In this document: positions 7,625-16,934 of the stretch, one piece after another
How the letters are laid out: the number at the start of each line of letters is the position of its first letter
Position numbering within the stretch: position 1 is the stretch's first letter
Assembly: GCA_016715965.1 (NCBI GenBank)
Contig: JADJXG010000001.1
Location: 1,555,501-1,619,500, forward strand
Length of the DNA stretch: 64,000 bases
DNA from: Saprospiraceae bacterium
GTDB lineage: Bacteria > Bacteroidota > Bacteroidia > Chitinophagales > Saprospiraceae
Direction of reading: 5' to 3'
The notes under the pieces: generated by a model
Database searches by the model: none
Seen by the model: only the letters and a program-made list of their open reading frames with translations
What the model was told of the DNA's origin: nothing
Program-made: the position numbers and the translations under genes

Positions 7625-10489
7625 TTATGGTTTCTTTAATTTGTTGGCAAAATCTCCGCCTTTCACCATGCTGATTTTGTCCAGACTGACGTGCTTTTTA
7701 ATGGCTTGATTCACCTGATCAACGGTCAGAGTGGAGAGTTTTTTCTCAAAATCTTCCGTAAACTGATAAGTCCGACCGATGTGATGCAAATAACTCAAAC
7801 CGGAAGCAAGTGAATTGTCCTGAGATCTGGTCACCTTGCGGGATTGCAGTATTCCTGATTTTGCTTCTTCGAGTTCCTTGTCTGTAAATCCATCTTTCAG
7901 CATTTTTTCAATTTCTTCTTTGAAGGCTTGCTCCAGACGATCGCGGTTTTCCGGTGCATAAATGGCATACACCGTAAAATTACCGGCCCTGTCCAATGAT
8001 TCTGCATTCAGCTGAGAGCCCACTCCGTAAGAAATACCTTCCTTCTGGCGAATTCTGGTGGCCAAGCGGCTGTTTAGAAATCCTCCTCCCAAGATATAGT
8101 TGGCCATTACCAGCGCAGGATATTCCGGATCATCGTCCCGCACCGCTATATTACAACCCGCCAAAAACATGGCATTGGCCTTGTCCGGCGTTTCGATGTT
8201 GAGGTCTTTTTTAGGAGCATCGTTGTATTTGGCCGTGATTCGCGCATAAGGCTTGCTGCTTTTCCATTTTCCAAAATCTTTCACCAACTGGGATTTTATC
8301 GCGTTTTCATCAAAATCACCTACAATGGCTACAGAGGCATTGGTGGAACCATAAAATTCTTTGTGAAAACTCCTCAGCTCGTCAATTTTCAGATTTTTAA
8401 CAGCCTCCATTTCTTCTTCCAGACTCATGGTATATCGGATGTCACCTTTGGGGTAAGGACTGAGGTGTTTGGTGTACGCCAATCTCACCAGAGATTGGGG
8501 ATCTGATTTTTGCTCTTCCAGGTTGGCGAGATCCTCGTTTCTGAGTTCTTCAAATTCCTTTTCTGAAAATGCAGGGTTTTTCAACATGTCGTTGACCATG
8601 CTGAGCACCTGGGAAAGATTGTCTTTGGTGGTCTGCACAGAGGCTGTGACCTGACCGCGGGATTCATAAAAATTGACCCTGGCTTTGAGTTTGTCCAGCT
8701 CGTCCTTGATTTGTTGCCTGCTCATGGTTTTTGTGCCGCGATCCAGCATCGCAGCTGTATAATTGGCGATAACAGCTTTGTTTTTTAAACTATTTTCGTC
8801 ACCCATGTACAAGGTCATGGTAGCATTGACCATATTGCCTTTGGTGGATTTTGGCAACAGTGCCCATTTGATGGAATTGCTTTCCTGTCCTCTTTTGGTG
8901 CGCTTTTCAATGTTCATGGGAGATGGGTCAAAATCCTCACCCTGGGCTTTCGGGGGATCTCCTTTGTAACCCTTGAGCAGAGCAGCAATATCCGGGGCAG
9001 AAGGAATTTCCGAACGGTCTGGTTTTTCTTCCGGAATAAACAATCCCACGGTTCTGTTGCTTGGTTTGAGATAGGTGTGCGCGACCCTTTGCACATCTTC
9101 CTGGGTAACTTTGCGGATATGGTCCCTGTAAAGGAAGGTCAATCTCCAATCACCCATCCCGATGTATTCGCTTAACCTCCTTCCAAGGGCTTCGGTGTTG
9201 TTGAAAAGCAAATCAAAATCTTTTAATTTTTTGGTGATGGATCTTTCCACTTCTTCTTTGGTGGCCGGATTGGATTTCATTCCATCCAGGGTTTGAATCA
9301 GGGTGTTTTTGGCGTCTTCAAGATCGTTTTCTTTCCTCACCTGAGCGTTGAAATAAGCAAAACCGGGTTCTTTCAAAGTGGCGCACCATCCCCAAATGCT
9401 GGAAGCTTTTTTGGTTTCCACCAGGGCTTTGTATAGTCTGCCCGAAGGCTCTGACGTCAAAATATCGGTGAGGACATCAAATGCAGCTGCATCGGGATGT
9501 GCACCGGGAGGAATGTGATACATACAAGCCACCGCCTGGACATCTCCCACTCTTTTTAAGGTGACCAATCTTTCTCCATCCTGGACGGGTTCTTCGGTAT
9601 AGGTAGGGATCAATTCTCTTTCGGGTTTGGGTATCTTCCCGAAATATTCTGTCACCAAATCCACCACTTTTTTCTCATCGATTTTACCAGCGACCACCAA
9701 TACGGCATTATCGGGCTGATAGTATTTGCGGTAGAAAGCCTGGAGTCTGTCGATCGGCACATTTTCAATGTCTGCTCTGGCTCCAATGGTGGTGTTGCCA
9801 TAATTGTGCCATAGATAGGCAGTTGACATCACCCTTTTCATCAAGACGCCGGTTGGACTGTTTTCTCCGGACTCATATTCATTTCTCACCACAGACATTT
9901 CGCTGTCCAGGTCTTTTTTGGCAATAAAAGAATTGACCATGCGATCGGCTTCGAGGTCAAGCGCCCAGCGAAGATTTTCTTCGGTGGCCGAGAATGTCTC
10001 AAAATAATTGGTTCTGTCATACCAGGTGGTTCCATTCGGTCTGGCACCATGGCTCGAAAGTTCGGATGGGATGTCTGGATGTCTGGGGGTTCCTTTAAAC
10101 ACCAAATGTTCCAAAAGATGCGCCATTCCTGTCTCGCCATATCCCTCATGTCTGGATCCTACCAGATAGGTAATGTTGACAGTGATGGTTTGTTTGGAAT
10201 TGTCCGGAAAGACCAAAAAGCGAAGTCCGTTGGGGAGCTTGTATTCTGTAATTCCTTCCACCGAGGTGACTTTTTCAGCTTTTGGATCTGAGTTTTGGGC
10301 ATTGGTGGTGGAAAGGGTTTGGGCACTGGCCTGGTTCATATTGTTGTCCTGTTGGTTGGTGGTTTTTGCCGAAGTGGCGGCTCCGACAATTTTAGGTTTT
10401 TTTGGGTTAAATCCCTGGGCCTGCAGTGTATGAAAGCAGACACCGGTTGAGATTAACAAGAAAAGAATGGATTTGATCATATTTTGCAT
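7625..10489 (-). CDS. M16 family zinc metallopeptidase, two-domain, exported
   Basis: A 954-residue insulinase/pitrilysin-type peptidase with two M16 modules. The signal peptide is residues 1-25 (ends TLQAQ), followed by a Gln/Asn/Thr-rich linker to about residue 75. The inverted zinc motif HLLEH (residues 124-128) sits in GMAHLLEHLVFKGTP, and the downstream acidic helix ALDLEADRM supplies the usual third ligand. The C-terminal half (from about residue 540) repeats the fold without an HxxEH motif, as is normal for the inactive partner half; it includes the R-x-x-G-x-x-Y-style segment RIRQKEGISYGVGS. It is probably a periplasmic or surface peptidase acting on unfolded peptides. It has its own terminator, and a palindromic BlaI-like operator lies upstream at 10535-10550. 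Confidence 0.92.
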   Translation of the reverse strand: MQNMIKSILFLLISTGVCFHTLQAQGFNPKKPKIVGAATSAKTTNQQDNNMNQASAQTLSTTNAQNSDPKAEKVTSVEGITEYKLPNGLRFLVFPDNSKQTITVNITYLVGSRHEGYGETGMAHLLEHLVFKGTPRHPDIPSELSSHGARPNGTTWYDRTNYFETFSATEENLRWALDLEADRMVNSFIAKKDLDSEMSVVRNEYESGENSPTGVLMKRVMSTAYLWHNYGNTTIGARADIENVPIDRLQAFYRKYYQPDNAVLVVAGKIDEKKVVDLVTEYFGKIPKPERELIPTYTEEPVQDGERLVTLKRVGDVQAVACMYHIPPGAHPDAAAFDVLTDILTSEPSGRLYKALVETKKASSIWGWCATLKEPGFAYFNAQVRKENDLEDAKNTLIQTLDGMKSNPATKEEVERSITKKLKDFDLLFNNTEALGRRLSEYIGMGDWRLTFLYRDHIRKVTQEDVQRVAHTYLKPSNRTVGLFIPEEKPDRSEIPSAPDIAALLKGYKGDPPKAQGEDFDPSPMNIEKRTKRGQESNSIKWALLPKSTKGNMVNATMTLYMGDENSLKNKAVIANYTAAMLDRGTKTMSRQQIKDELDKLKARVNFYESRGQVTASVQTTKDNLSQVLSMVNDMLKNPAFSEKEFEELRNEDLANLEEQKSDPQSLVRLAYTKHLSPYPKGDIRYTMSLEEEMEAVKNLKIDELRSFHKEFYGSTNASVAIVGDFDENAIKSQLVKDFGKWKSSKPYARITAKYNDAPKKDLNIETPDKANAMFLAGCNIAVRDDDPEYPALVMANYILGGGFLNSRLATRIRQKEGISYGVGSQLNAESLDRAGNFTVYAIYAPENRDRLEQAFKEEIEKMLKDGFTDKELEEAKSGILQSRKVTRSQDNSLASGLSYLHHIGRTYQFTEDFEKKLSTLTVDQVNQAIKKHVSLDKISMVKGGDFANKLKKP

Positions 10490-10534
10490 TTTTAGTGATT
10501 AGACGTATGTGTTTCCAAGCATTAACGTACCAAC

Positions 10535-10550
10535 TACGAAAGTGTTCGTA
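10535..10550. promoter_or_regulatory. Palindromic operator, BlaI-like, upstream of M16 peptidase
   Basis: TACGAAAGTGTTCGTA is an inverted repeat with TACGAA/TTCGTA arms. It lies 46 bp upstream of the M16 peptidase start codon. It matches the palindrome upstream of blaI at 36254-36269 at 14 of 16 positions; only the two central bases differ. S. aureus BlaI/MecI also recognises a TAC...GTA palindrome. Control of the peptidase gene by the BlaI-like regulator is inferred. Confidence 0.6.
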
Positions 10551-10644
10551 ATTGAAGAAAAATATTTTGTCAATTTAGGACATAATTGATCGGCTTAAGT
10601 TTAAGATGCTCTTCCATTTGGCTGGATCTAATGATAAAAATTAT

Positions 10645-11721
10645 CTATTCAATATCACCCTGTCTCAGTTTTTCCATGTTCTCGGCGACCCTCAGGGCCT
10701 CAATGATATCATCCAACTGGCCGTTCATAATTTCGCTTAAGTTGTACAATGTCAGATTGATGCGATGATCAGTCACCCTGTTTTGAGGATAGTTGTAAGT
10801 TCGGATTTTGTCCGAGCGATCGCCGGAACCCACCAATGATTTGCGCTGGGCTGCAATGCTGGACTGGTGGGCCTGAAGGGATTGTTCCTTTATTTTCTGG
10901 ATCAATCTCCCAAATGCAATTTCACGGTTTTTGTGCTGGGATCTGCTCTCGGTGCTTTCGGAGACTACCCCGGTGGGTAGATGGGTAAATCTTACCCCTG
11001 ATTCCGTTTTATTGACATGTTGACCTCCGGCGCCACTTGATCGAAAGGTGTCAACCCTTAAGTCAGCTTTGTTGATGTCCATATCTTCCAATTCCATTTT
11101 TGGGAGGACCACTACAGTGGCTGCACTGGTGTGCACCCTTCCGGAAGCTTCTGTATCCGGTACCCTTTGGACCCTGTGAGCACCAGATTCGAATTTGAGT
11201 TTGGCATATACATCGACTCCCGATACATCAAGGACAATCTTACTGTATCCTCCAACTGTACCTTCTGTTTCTGAAAGCACTTCCCATTTAAATCCCTGCA
11301 AATCAAAAAAACGGGTGTACATTCTCAATAGATCCCCTGCAAAAAGGCTTGCCTCGTTACCACCCGTACCGGAGCGGATTTCAAAAATGACGTCCTTGCT
11401 GTCTTCAGGATCTTTGGGTACCAATTTAATTTTAAGGTCTGCTTCCAACCTTTTCAATTCTGAATCAGCAAGCTCAAGCTCTTCTCTTGCAAAATCTGCC
11501 ATTTCTGCATCAGCTCCTTCCAGCATTTCTCTGGCATCTTGCCGGAGTTTTAAATTTTTAAGGTATTCCAGATACAAACGGACGATTTCTTCGAGATCCT
11601 TGTATTCTTTGCTGGTTTTTGAATATTCGCCAATGTTGGATACAACCTCCGGATCAGAAAGCCGCTCTTCCAAAGTCTTGTACCGTTCGTGGATGGATTC
11701 TAATTTTTGAAGCAATTGCAT
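10645..11721 (-). CDS. prfA: Peptide chain release factor 1
   Basis: The 358-residue length is typical for RF1. The catalytic GGQ is at residues 232-234 (SSGAGGQHVNKTESGVR). The codon-recognition tripeptide is PDT (residues 188-190) in HRVQRVPDTEASGRVHTSA. This is the P-x-T form of RF1, which reads UAA and UAG, not the SPF form of RF2. An N-terminal helical domain (residues 1-100) precedes domain 2. There is no programmed frameshift. The gene lies upstream of the M16 peptidase on the same strand with a 155-bp gap that contains the BlaI-like operator, so the two are probably transcribed separately. It acts in the cytoplasm on the ribosome. Confidence 0.97.
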   Translation of the reverse strand: MQLLQKLESIHERYKTLEERLSDPEVVSNIGEYSKTSKEYKDLEEIVRLYLEYLKNLKLRQDAREMLEGADAEMADFAREELELADSELKRLEADLKIKLVPKDPEDSKDVIFEIRSGTGGNEASLFAGDLLRMYTRFFDLQGFKWEVLSETEGTVGGYSKIVLDVSGVDVYAKLKFESGAHRVQRVPDTEASGRVHTSAATVVVLPKMELEDMDINKADLRVDTFRSSGAGGQHVNKTESGVRFTHLPTGVVSESTESRSQHKNREIAFGRLIQKIKEQSLQAHQSSIAAQRKSLVGSGDRSDKIRTYNYPQNRVTDHRINLTLYNLSEIMNGQLDDIIEALRVAENMEKLRQGDIE

Positions 11722-11742
11722 ACATTATTGGCTAACAGGGGG

Positions 11743-11750
11743 CAAAAATA
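11743..11750 (-). promoter_or_regulatory. Candidate -7 box TATTTTTG for prfA
   Basis: On the minus strand TATTTTTG matches TAnnTTTG, 21 bp upstream of the prfA ATG. A second match, TAACTTTG, lies at 11758-11765. Either could be used. Confidence 0.45.
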
Positions 11751-11826
11751 GCTTTTGCAAAGTTATTGCGATTATATTTTATTTGCAGTGATATCAATGA
11801 TTTCAATGATCTTTGATCTTTCCAAT

Positions 11827-13065
11827 ATGAATTATTTTGAGATCATAAAATTAGCATTTTCCAACCTCAAAGCCAATTTGATGAGGACGATTCTCACCAT
11901 GGTAATTATTGCACTTGGCATCACTGCCTTGGTTGGAATTCTAACTTCGATTGACGGAATTTTGTATGCCATGAATAAAAATTTTAGTTCGTTGGGTGCA
12001 AATTCCTTTTCCATCGAAAAGAAAGACAAAGGCTTTAAGATGCGCCAAAGGGGAATGAAAAAACTGGAAGCTCCGGTGATTAGTTATGAACAGTCGAAGA
12101 GATTTAAAAAAGCGTTTTCTGAGAAAGCCATGGTATCCATCAGTTATGCTGCGGGAAGCAGCGCATTGATTAAATACCTTGAAAACAAAACAAACCCGAC
12201 CATTCAAATAAGGGGAGTGGATGATAACTATGCCACCATCAACGGACTCGAATTGACAGAGGGCCGTTTTTTTTCGGCATCAGAGCAAGAGTATGGTTTG
12301 AGAAAAGCAGTATTGGGATCCGATTTGGTAAAAACTCTTTTTGATGGAAAGGAATCAAATGCTTTATCAAAAATCATTGCCATCAATGACCAGAAATATG
12401 AAGTAGTTGGTGTACTTAAGTCAAAAGGAGCCAGTATGAATGAGGGCGCAGATAAGCGAATTTTGATACCATTGGAGCGAAGCAGAATTGACTTTGCAAA
12501 AGCAAATCCGGATTTTGATTTATTGGTCTTATCACCTGCTTCAGAATTGACTGAAAGTTTGATTTCTGAGGCGATTGGCGAAATGAGAATTATTCGGGGA
12601 CTTAAGAGTTATGAAGAAAATAATTTTGAAATAAATACCAGTGACGGATTGATCAGCTTTCTCAAAGAGAACACCACCAAAATAAGAGCTGCTACAATCG
12701 TAATTGCCTTGCTAACACTATTGGGTGCGGCCATTGGATTGATGAACATTATGCTCGTTTCAGTCACAGAACGTACGCGTGAAATCGGAATTGCGAAGGC
12801 CTTGGGCGCAACGCGAAAAAATATTTTGAATTTATTTATGACGGAAGCCATTCTCATTTGTCAAATTGGAGGCATCGCCGGAATTTTAATAGGAATACCC
12901 ATCGGTAATTTTGTCACCCTGTTGATGGGTGGAGATTTTTTGATTCCATGGGCATGGATTCTATTGGGATTTGTTGTTTGTACTTTTGTAGGATTATTTT
13001 CCGGACTCTACCCGGCACAAAAAGCTTCCAAACTTGATCCGGTTGAATCTTTGAGGTTTGAATAA
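11827..13065 (+). CDS. ABC transporter permease (MacB/FtsX type)
   Basis: With the ATG at 11827 the protein has 412 residues and the classic MacB start: a short amphipathic stretch (MNYFEIIKLAFSNLKANLMR) then the first membrane helix (ILTMVIIALGITALVGI). A longer frame from a TTG at 11755 would add 24 atypical residues. A MacB-type periplasmic domain (about residues 45-255) precedes three C-terminal helices. The FtsX signature GLMNIMLVSVTERTREIGI is followed by KALGATRKNI. The C-terminus (LYPAQKASKLDPVESLRFE) is the usual 'A-x-x-DP-x-E-x-L-R' end. No ATPase or membrane-fusion gene is adjacent, so partners must lie elsewhere. Likely role: export or lipoprotein/peptide transport by mechanotransmission. 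Confidence 0.9.
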   Translation: MNYFEIIKLAFSNLKANLMRTILTMVIIALGITALVGILTSIDGILYAMNKNFSSLGANSFSIEKKDKGFKMRQRGMKKLEAPVISYEQSKRFKKAFSEKAMVSISYAAGSSALIKYLENKTNPTIQIRGVDDNYATINGLELTEGRFFSASEQEYGLRKAVLGSDLVKTLFDGKESNALSKIIAINDQKYEVVGVLKSKGASMNEGADKRILIPLERSRIDFAKANPDFDLLVLSPASELTESLISEAIGEMRIIRGLKSYEENNFEINTSDGLISFLKENTTKIRAATIVIALLTLLGAAIGLMNIMLVSVTERTREIGIAKALGATRKNILNLFMTEAILICQIGGIAGILIGIPIGNFVTLLMGGDFLIPWAWILLGFVVCTFVGLFSGLYPAQKASKLDPVESLRFE

Positions 13066-13067
13066 AC

Positions 13068-14300
13068 CTATGTTTTAATCAGGCGAACTGTTTCGATACG
13101 GGTGTCGGAGACCAGTTCAAAAATAAAAGTATATCCATCCTGACTTATTTCCATCCCTTGTTCTGGAATGGCACCCGAGGTCATCACCAAATACCCTGAC
13201 AAGGTGTGGTATTCTCCCTCCGGCAAATGTAAATGATAGGTATTGTTGAGATAATTGATTTCCAATCTGCCTGAAAATACAAACTCAGATTCTGAAATTA
13301 TTTTTTCTATAAATTCTTCCTTATCATGTTCATCTTCAATTTCTCCAAATATTTGCTCAAGGATATCTTCGAGGGTTATGATTCCTGAAGTCCCTCCATA
13401 TTCGTCCACCACACAGGCGATGGAAAGGCGGAGTTTGTTCATGCGAAGCATCAGATCATAGACATTGAGTGTCTCGGGTACAAATGGCATTTCCATGATC
13501 ATCTCTTTCAGGCTGTCTGATGGCTTGAACAACTGCTGATGGTGTACATACCCCAATACATTGTCTATGTCACCATCCGTCACCAAAATTCTGGAAAGCT
13601 TTGATTCTGAAAAAAGTTGTATTAGTTCTTGAATGTTTTGGCTTACATCAAGGTGTACGATTTCATTTCTAGGTACCATACAATTTTTCACCCTAACCTG
13701 TTTCAGGTTGAGGGTATTTTTGAAAATGTCAGTATCGATTTCTTCATCGGTAAGTTTCATAGAACCTTCCATGTAATGTTCCAGATCAAGAATTGAAAAG
13801 CGGTATCTGGTGGGAGCAATGGTGGCTTTTGAAAATTTCCGGATCAGGAAATTGGAAGCTGAAGTCATAACCAGTGAAGGAATGTAAAGAATCTTGGACA
13901 AAAAGCTGAGCGGAAGCGCTGTATATTGGATTAATTCGTTGGCAAACAATCTAAAAAGTACCTTGGGGAGAAACTCTCCAAAGATTAAAATGATGGTCGT
14001 GACCAGAAGGGTATTGGCAATAACCTGCATTCCGGTACTCCATTGTGAGAGTTCAAGAAAGGGGGTAAGCAGGGTGGTTAAGAGATAGGTTAAACAGACA
14101 AGAGCGATGTTGTTTCCCAACAAAATGACCGAAATAAATTTTTCAGGCTTATCATAAAATTCAGAAATTATATTGCTGCTGCGATCTCCTTTGTTTTTCT
14201 TTACCTCAATACTGAGCTTGTTGGCTGTAAAAAAAGCAATTTCAGCACCGGAGAAAAAGGCACTGAGAACAAGAAAGAGAATAATCCAAAAAACAAGCAT
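13068..14300 (-). CDS. CNNM/CBS-pair membrane protein (HlyC/CorC family, GldE-like)
   Basis: A 410-residue protein with a CNNM (DUF21) transmembrane domain at the N-terminus (residues 1-170; FFSGAEIAFFTANKLSIEV is the conserved first segment). Two CBS motifs (residues ~190-325; VPRNEIVHLDVSQN and VVDEYGGTSGIITLEDIL) and a C-terminal CorC/HlyC domain follow. VDEYGG-x-x-GI-x-T-x-ED is diagnostic for this family. Members are linked to Mg2+/Co2+ handling, and in Bacteroidota one branch is GldE of gliding motility. No gld genes are beside it here, so I do not assign the name. It converges on the permease gene with a 2-bp gap and diverges from mreB. Confidence 0.9.
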   Translation of the reverse strand: MLVFWIILFLVLSAFFSGAEIAFFTANKLSIEVKKNKGDRSSNIISEFYDKPEKFISVILLGNNIALVCLTYLLTTLLTPFLELSQWSTGMQVIANTLLVTTIILIFGEFLPKVLFRLFANELIQYTALPLSFLSKILYIPSLVMTSASNFLIRKFSKATIAPTRYRFSILDLEHYMEGSMKLTDEEIDTDIFKNTLNLKQVRVKNCMVPRNEIVHLDVSQNIQELIQLFSESKLSRILVTDGDIDNVLGYVHHQQLFKPSDSLKEMIMEMPFVPETLNVYDLMLRMNKLRLSIACVVDEYGGTSGIITLEDILEQIFGEIEDEHDKEEFIEKIISESEFVFSGRLEINYLNNTYHLHLPEGEYHTLSGYLVMTSGAIPEQGMEISQDGYTFIFELVSDTRIETVRLIKT

Positions 14301-14317
14301 CTGTTTGATTGTTGATG

Positions 14318-14325
14318 CAAAGATA
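14318..14325 (-). promoter_or_regulatory. Candidate -7 box TATCTTTG
   Basis: On the minus strand TATCTTTG matches TAnnTTTG, 17 bp upstream of the CNNM-family start codon, giving a short predicted leader. Confidence 0.5.
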
Positions 14326-14476
14326 TTTTATTTGAGGGATTTCGTTTTGTTGTCTTGAAATGGACCAAGAGCGATTGAAAATGACTAACTTTACGTCTCT
14401 TTATAAAAAAATGTAAATTTTTAAAATATATAAAGAGAAAACAGATATATAAAATACATATAGTCAAGGATATATA

Positions 14477-15508
14477 ATGGGATTGTTCAATTTTTTTATG
14501 CAGGAGTTGGCCGTGGATTTAGGTACAGCCAATACACTGATCATGCAGGATGGCAAAGTAGTGGTGGATGAACCCTCGATTGTTGCAATTGATAAAAAAA
14601 CCGGTGAGACCATCGCGGTTGGGAATAAAGCCATGCAAATGCATGAAAAAACCCATCGAAACATAGAGACGGTTCGACCTTTAAAAGACGGCGTGATTGC
14701 AGATTTTCAGGCGGCTGAGAACATGATTCAGGGAATGATTCAAATGATTGGCAGCAAGCGCAAGTTTTTTACCCATCTGAGAATGGTCATCTGTATCCCT
14801 TCGGGTATTACAGAAGTGGAGAAAAGAGCAGTTTTTGATTCTGCCGATCACGTAGATTCCAAGGAGACTTATTTGATTCATGAACCAATGGCCGCGGCCC
14901 TTGGAATTGGTCTCGATGTTGAAGAACCTGTTGGCAATATGATCATTGACATTGGTGGAGGAACCACCGAAATTGCGGTCATCGCTTTGTCTGGGATCGT
15001 CTGTGATCAATCCATCCGGGTGGCAGGTGATGAATTTACAGAGGACATCATCGATTATATGAGGCGCGAACACAATCTCCTGATAGGAGAAAGAACCGCA
15101 GAAAAAATAAAAATTAATGTTGGATCAGCAATTCAAAACTTAGAGAATCCACCTGAACCTTACGCTGTGAATGGAAGAGATCTCATGACGGGTATTCCCA
15201 GACAGATTATGATTCGTTATGAGGAGACTGTTGGCGCGCTCGATAAATCCATCATGAAAATTGAAGAGGCCATTCTCAAGGCATTGGAAATGACGCCACC
15301 TGAATTGGCTTCTGATATTTACAGAACGGGTTTGTACTTAACAGGTGGAGGTGCTCTTCTAAAAGGACTGGACAAACGATTGAGCATGAAAACACATTTG
15401 CCCGTAATTGTTGCAGATGATCCGTTGAGGGCAGTGGTAAGAGGTACAGGGATTGCACTCAACAATACGGATAGATTTTCTTTTCTGATTGATCGTAAAA
15501 GTTTGTAA
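14477..15508 (+). CDS. mreB: Rod-shape-determining actin homologue MreB
   Basis: A 343-residue actin-fold ATPase. Phosphate loop 1 is AVDLGTANTLI near the N-terminus, phosphate loop 2 is MIIDIGGGTTEIAVI, and the adenosine motif is LYLTGGGALLKGLDKRL near the C-terminus. The order and length match MreB. It forms membrane-associated filaments that direct lateral wall synthesis with MreC, MreD and PBP2, all encoded directly downstream. It is the first gene of the cluster mreB-mreC-mreD-PBP2-folA-DUF2851. A divergent 176-bp AT-rich region separates it from the CNNM gene; a near-match -7 box (TAACTTTA) lies at 14386-14393. Confidence 0.97.
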   Translation: MGLFNFFMQELAVDLGTANTLIMQDGKVVVDEPSIVAIDKKTGETIAVGNKAMQMHEKTHRNIETVRPLKDGVIADFQAAENMIQGMIQMIGSKRKFFTHLRMVICIPSGITEVEKRAVFDSADHVDSKETYLIHEPMAAALGIGLDVEEPVGNMIIDIGGGTTEIAVIALSGIVCDQSIRVAGDEFTEDIIDYMRREHNLLIGERTAEKIKINVGSAIQNLENPPEPYAVNGRDLMTGIPRQIMIRYEETVGALDKSIMKIEEAILKALEMTPPELASDIYRTGLYLTGGGALLKGLDKRLSMKTHLPVIVADDPLRAVVRGTGIALNNTDRFSFLIDRKSL

Positions 15509-15570
15509 TCGTTTAGATTGTCAGGATCATCCAATCCATTTGACCAAAACACGCTTAGTCAATAGATGTT

Positions 15571-16419
15571 ATGTTGGAAGCTTTTAAAACGGTAGTTAGG
15601 AACGGCTCCTTCATTTTGTTTTTAATATTGCAGCTTTTGTGTTTTTTCTGGGTCGTCAAATACAACCAAAAACAATCTCAGATTTTTTTTTATTCTTTAC
15701 AAGTGGCAGCCCAAGCCACAAATGCCAGGGTAAAGGACATTGTTTCCTATTTTTCACTTAAGGATAAAATGAAAGAGCTCAAAGAGGAAAACGCCAATCT
15801 TTTGAAAGACCTAAAAAATATTCAGGAATTTTTAAAAAAAGATAGTTTGGCGCAGCATTTTAAAGACAGTTCTGTTTTGAAGCAAAATAATCATTTTAAT
15901 ATTATTTCTGCTGCCGTAGTGAATAATTCTATTTCTCGAAAAAACAATTACCTGACCATTGATAAAGGAAGTTTGGATGGTGTAAATCCTGGAATGGGCG
16001 TGATATCATCAAAAGGAGTGGCAGGCATTGTGATGGACACGGGTATTCATTATTCGATCGTTATGTCGCTTTTGCATTCTAATTCAAGGTTGAGTGCCAA
16101 GCTCAAGAGAAGTGGTTTTTTTGGGACCTTGGTATGGAGAGATTTTGATCCACGTTATGTCTATCTGGAAGAGATCCAAAAATATGCCGATGTTCAGGTA
16201 GGTGATACTGTTGTGACCAGCGGTCATTCTATCATTTTTCCGGAAGGCATCCCGATTGGTGATGTTATTTTATTTGGAGTAGAACCAGGTGCCTTTACCT
16301 ACACCATGAAAGTTCGTTTGTTTCAATCATTTTCATCCCTTAAATCGGTCTATCTGATCGATCACAAATACAATAAAGAAAAGCAGTCTCTTGAAAAAAG
16401 AAGAATAGAAGATGAATAA
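15571..16419 (+). CDS. mreC: Rod-shape-determining protein MreC
   Basis: A 282-residue MreC. It has one N-terminal membrane helix (FILFLILQLLCFFWVV), a coiled coil (residues about 60-95, KDKMKELKEENANLLKDL) and the periplasmic beta-barrel pair. The conserved segment NNYLTIDKGSLDGVNPGMGV and the second barrel motif GDTVVTSGHSIIFPEGIPIG are clear. It links MreB filaments and PBP2 across the inner membrane. It overlaps mreD by 8 bp, which indicates translational coupling, and lies 62 bp downstream of mreB. Confidence 0.95.
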   Translation: MLEAFKTVVRNGSFILFLILQLLCFFWVVKYNQKQSQIFFYSLQVAAQATNARVKDIVSYFSLKDKMKELKEENANLLKDLKNIQEFLKKDSLAQHFKDSSVLKQNNHFNIISAAVVNNSISRKNNYLTIDKGSLDGVNPGMGVISSKGVAGIVMDTGIHYSIVMSLLHSNSRLSAKLKRSGFFGTLVWRDFDPRYVYLEEIQKYADVQVGDTVVTSGHSIIFPEGIPIGDVILFGVEPGAFTYTMKVRLFQSFSSLKSVYLIDHKYNKEKQSLEKRRIEDE

Positions 16420-16933
16420 AGAGATAAGAGCCAATGTGATCAGAATAGTGCTGTTTGTTTTGTTGCAGGTGCTATTGTTAAAGGACATACAAATCATGAC
16501 TGGTTCTGTACAATACCTTTATTTGATGGTATATCCCTTATCCATCATCATGCTACCACTTGCGATGCCTCAATTCTTTTTATTGCTTACCGCATTTGGA
16601 CTTGGCTTCTTTGTTGATCTTTTTTATCAGTCGGTTGGGGTGCATGCATCTGCCTGTCTTTGGTTGGCGGCGGCAAGACCTTTCATTCTGAGATACCTGG
16701 AACCAAAATCTGGATACTCCACGGGATTAATATTGAGTGGAGGAAGTCTTGGTATTTTTTGGTTCTTGCAATACATTTCCATCTGCCTTCTTGTCTTTTT
16801 CTTTTCTTATTTTTGTATGGAGATGTTTTCATTTGTGTATCTGGGTACGATTCTGATCAAAACAATCGTGAGTTTGTTTGTATCTGGAATGATTATTTTT
16901 TTGATACAAATTATCTGGAATCCTAAATACTAA
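16412..16933 (+). CDS. mreD: Rod-shape-determining membrane protein MreD
   Basis: A 173-residue, very hydrophobic protein with about five to six membrane helices. The ATG at 16412 lies inside the 3' end of mreC. A FGLGFFVDLFYQSVGVHASA segment matches the G-x-x-x-D-x-x-x-x-x-x-G-x-x-A pattern of the MreD family. Sequence identity in this family is low, so the assignment leans on position between mreC and PBP2 as well as topology. It is part of the inner-membrane elongasome. Confidence 0.92.
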   Translation: MNKEIRANVIRIVLFVLLQVLLLKDIQIMTGSVQYLYLMVYPLSIIMLPLAMPQFFLLLTAFGLGFFVDLFYQSVGVHASACLWLAAARPFILRYLEPKSGYSTGLILSGGSLGIFWFLQYISICLLVFFFSYFCMEMFSFVYLGTILIKTIVSLFVSGMIIFLIQIIWNPKY

Positions 16934-16934
16934 A

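Noticed and set aside
10645..11721. Release factor 2 with programmed frameshift
   Set aside because: The anticodon-like motif is PDT (P-x-T form, RF1) and there is no internal stop or frameshift.
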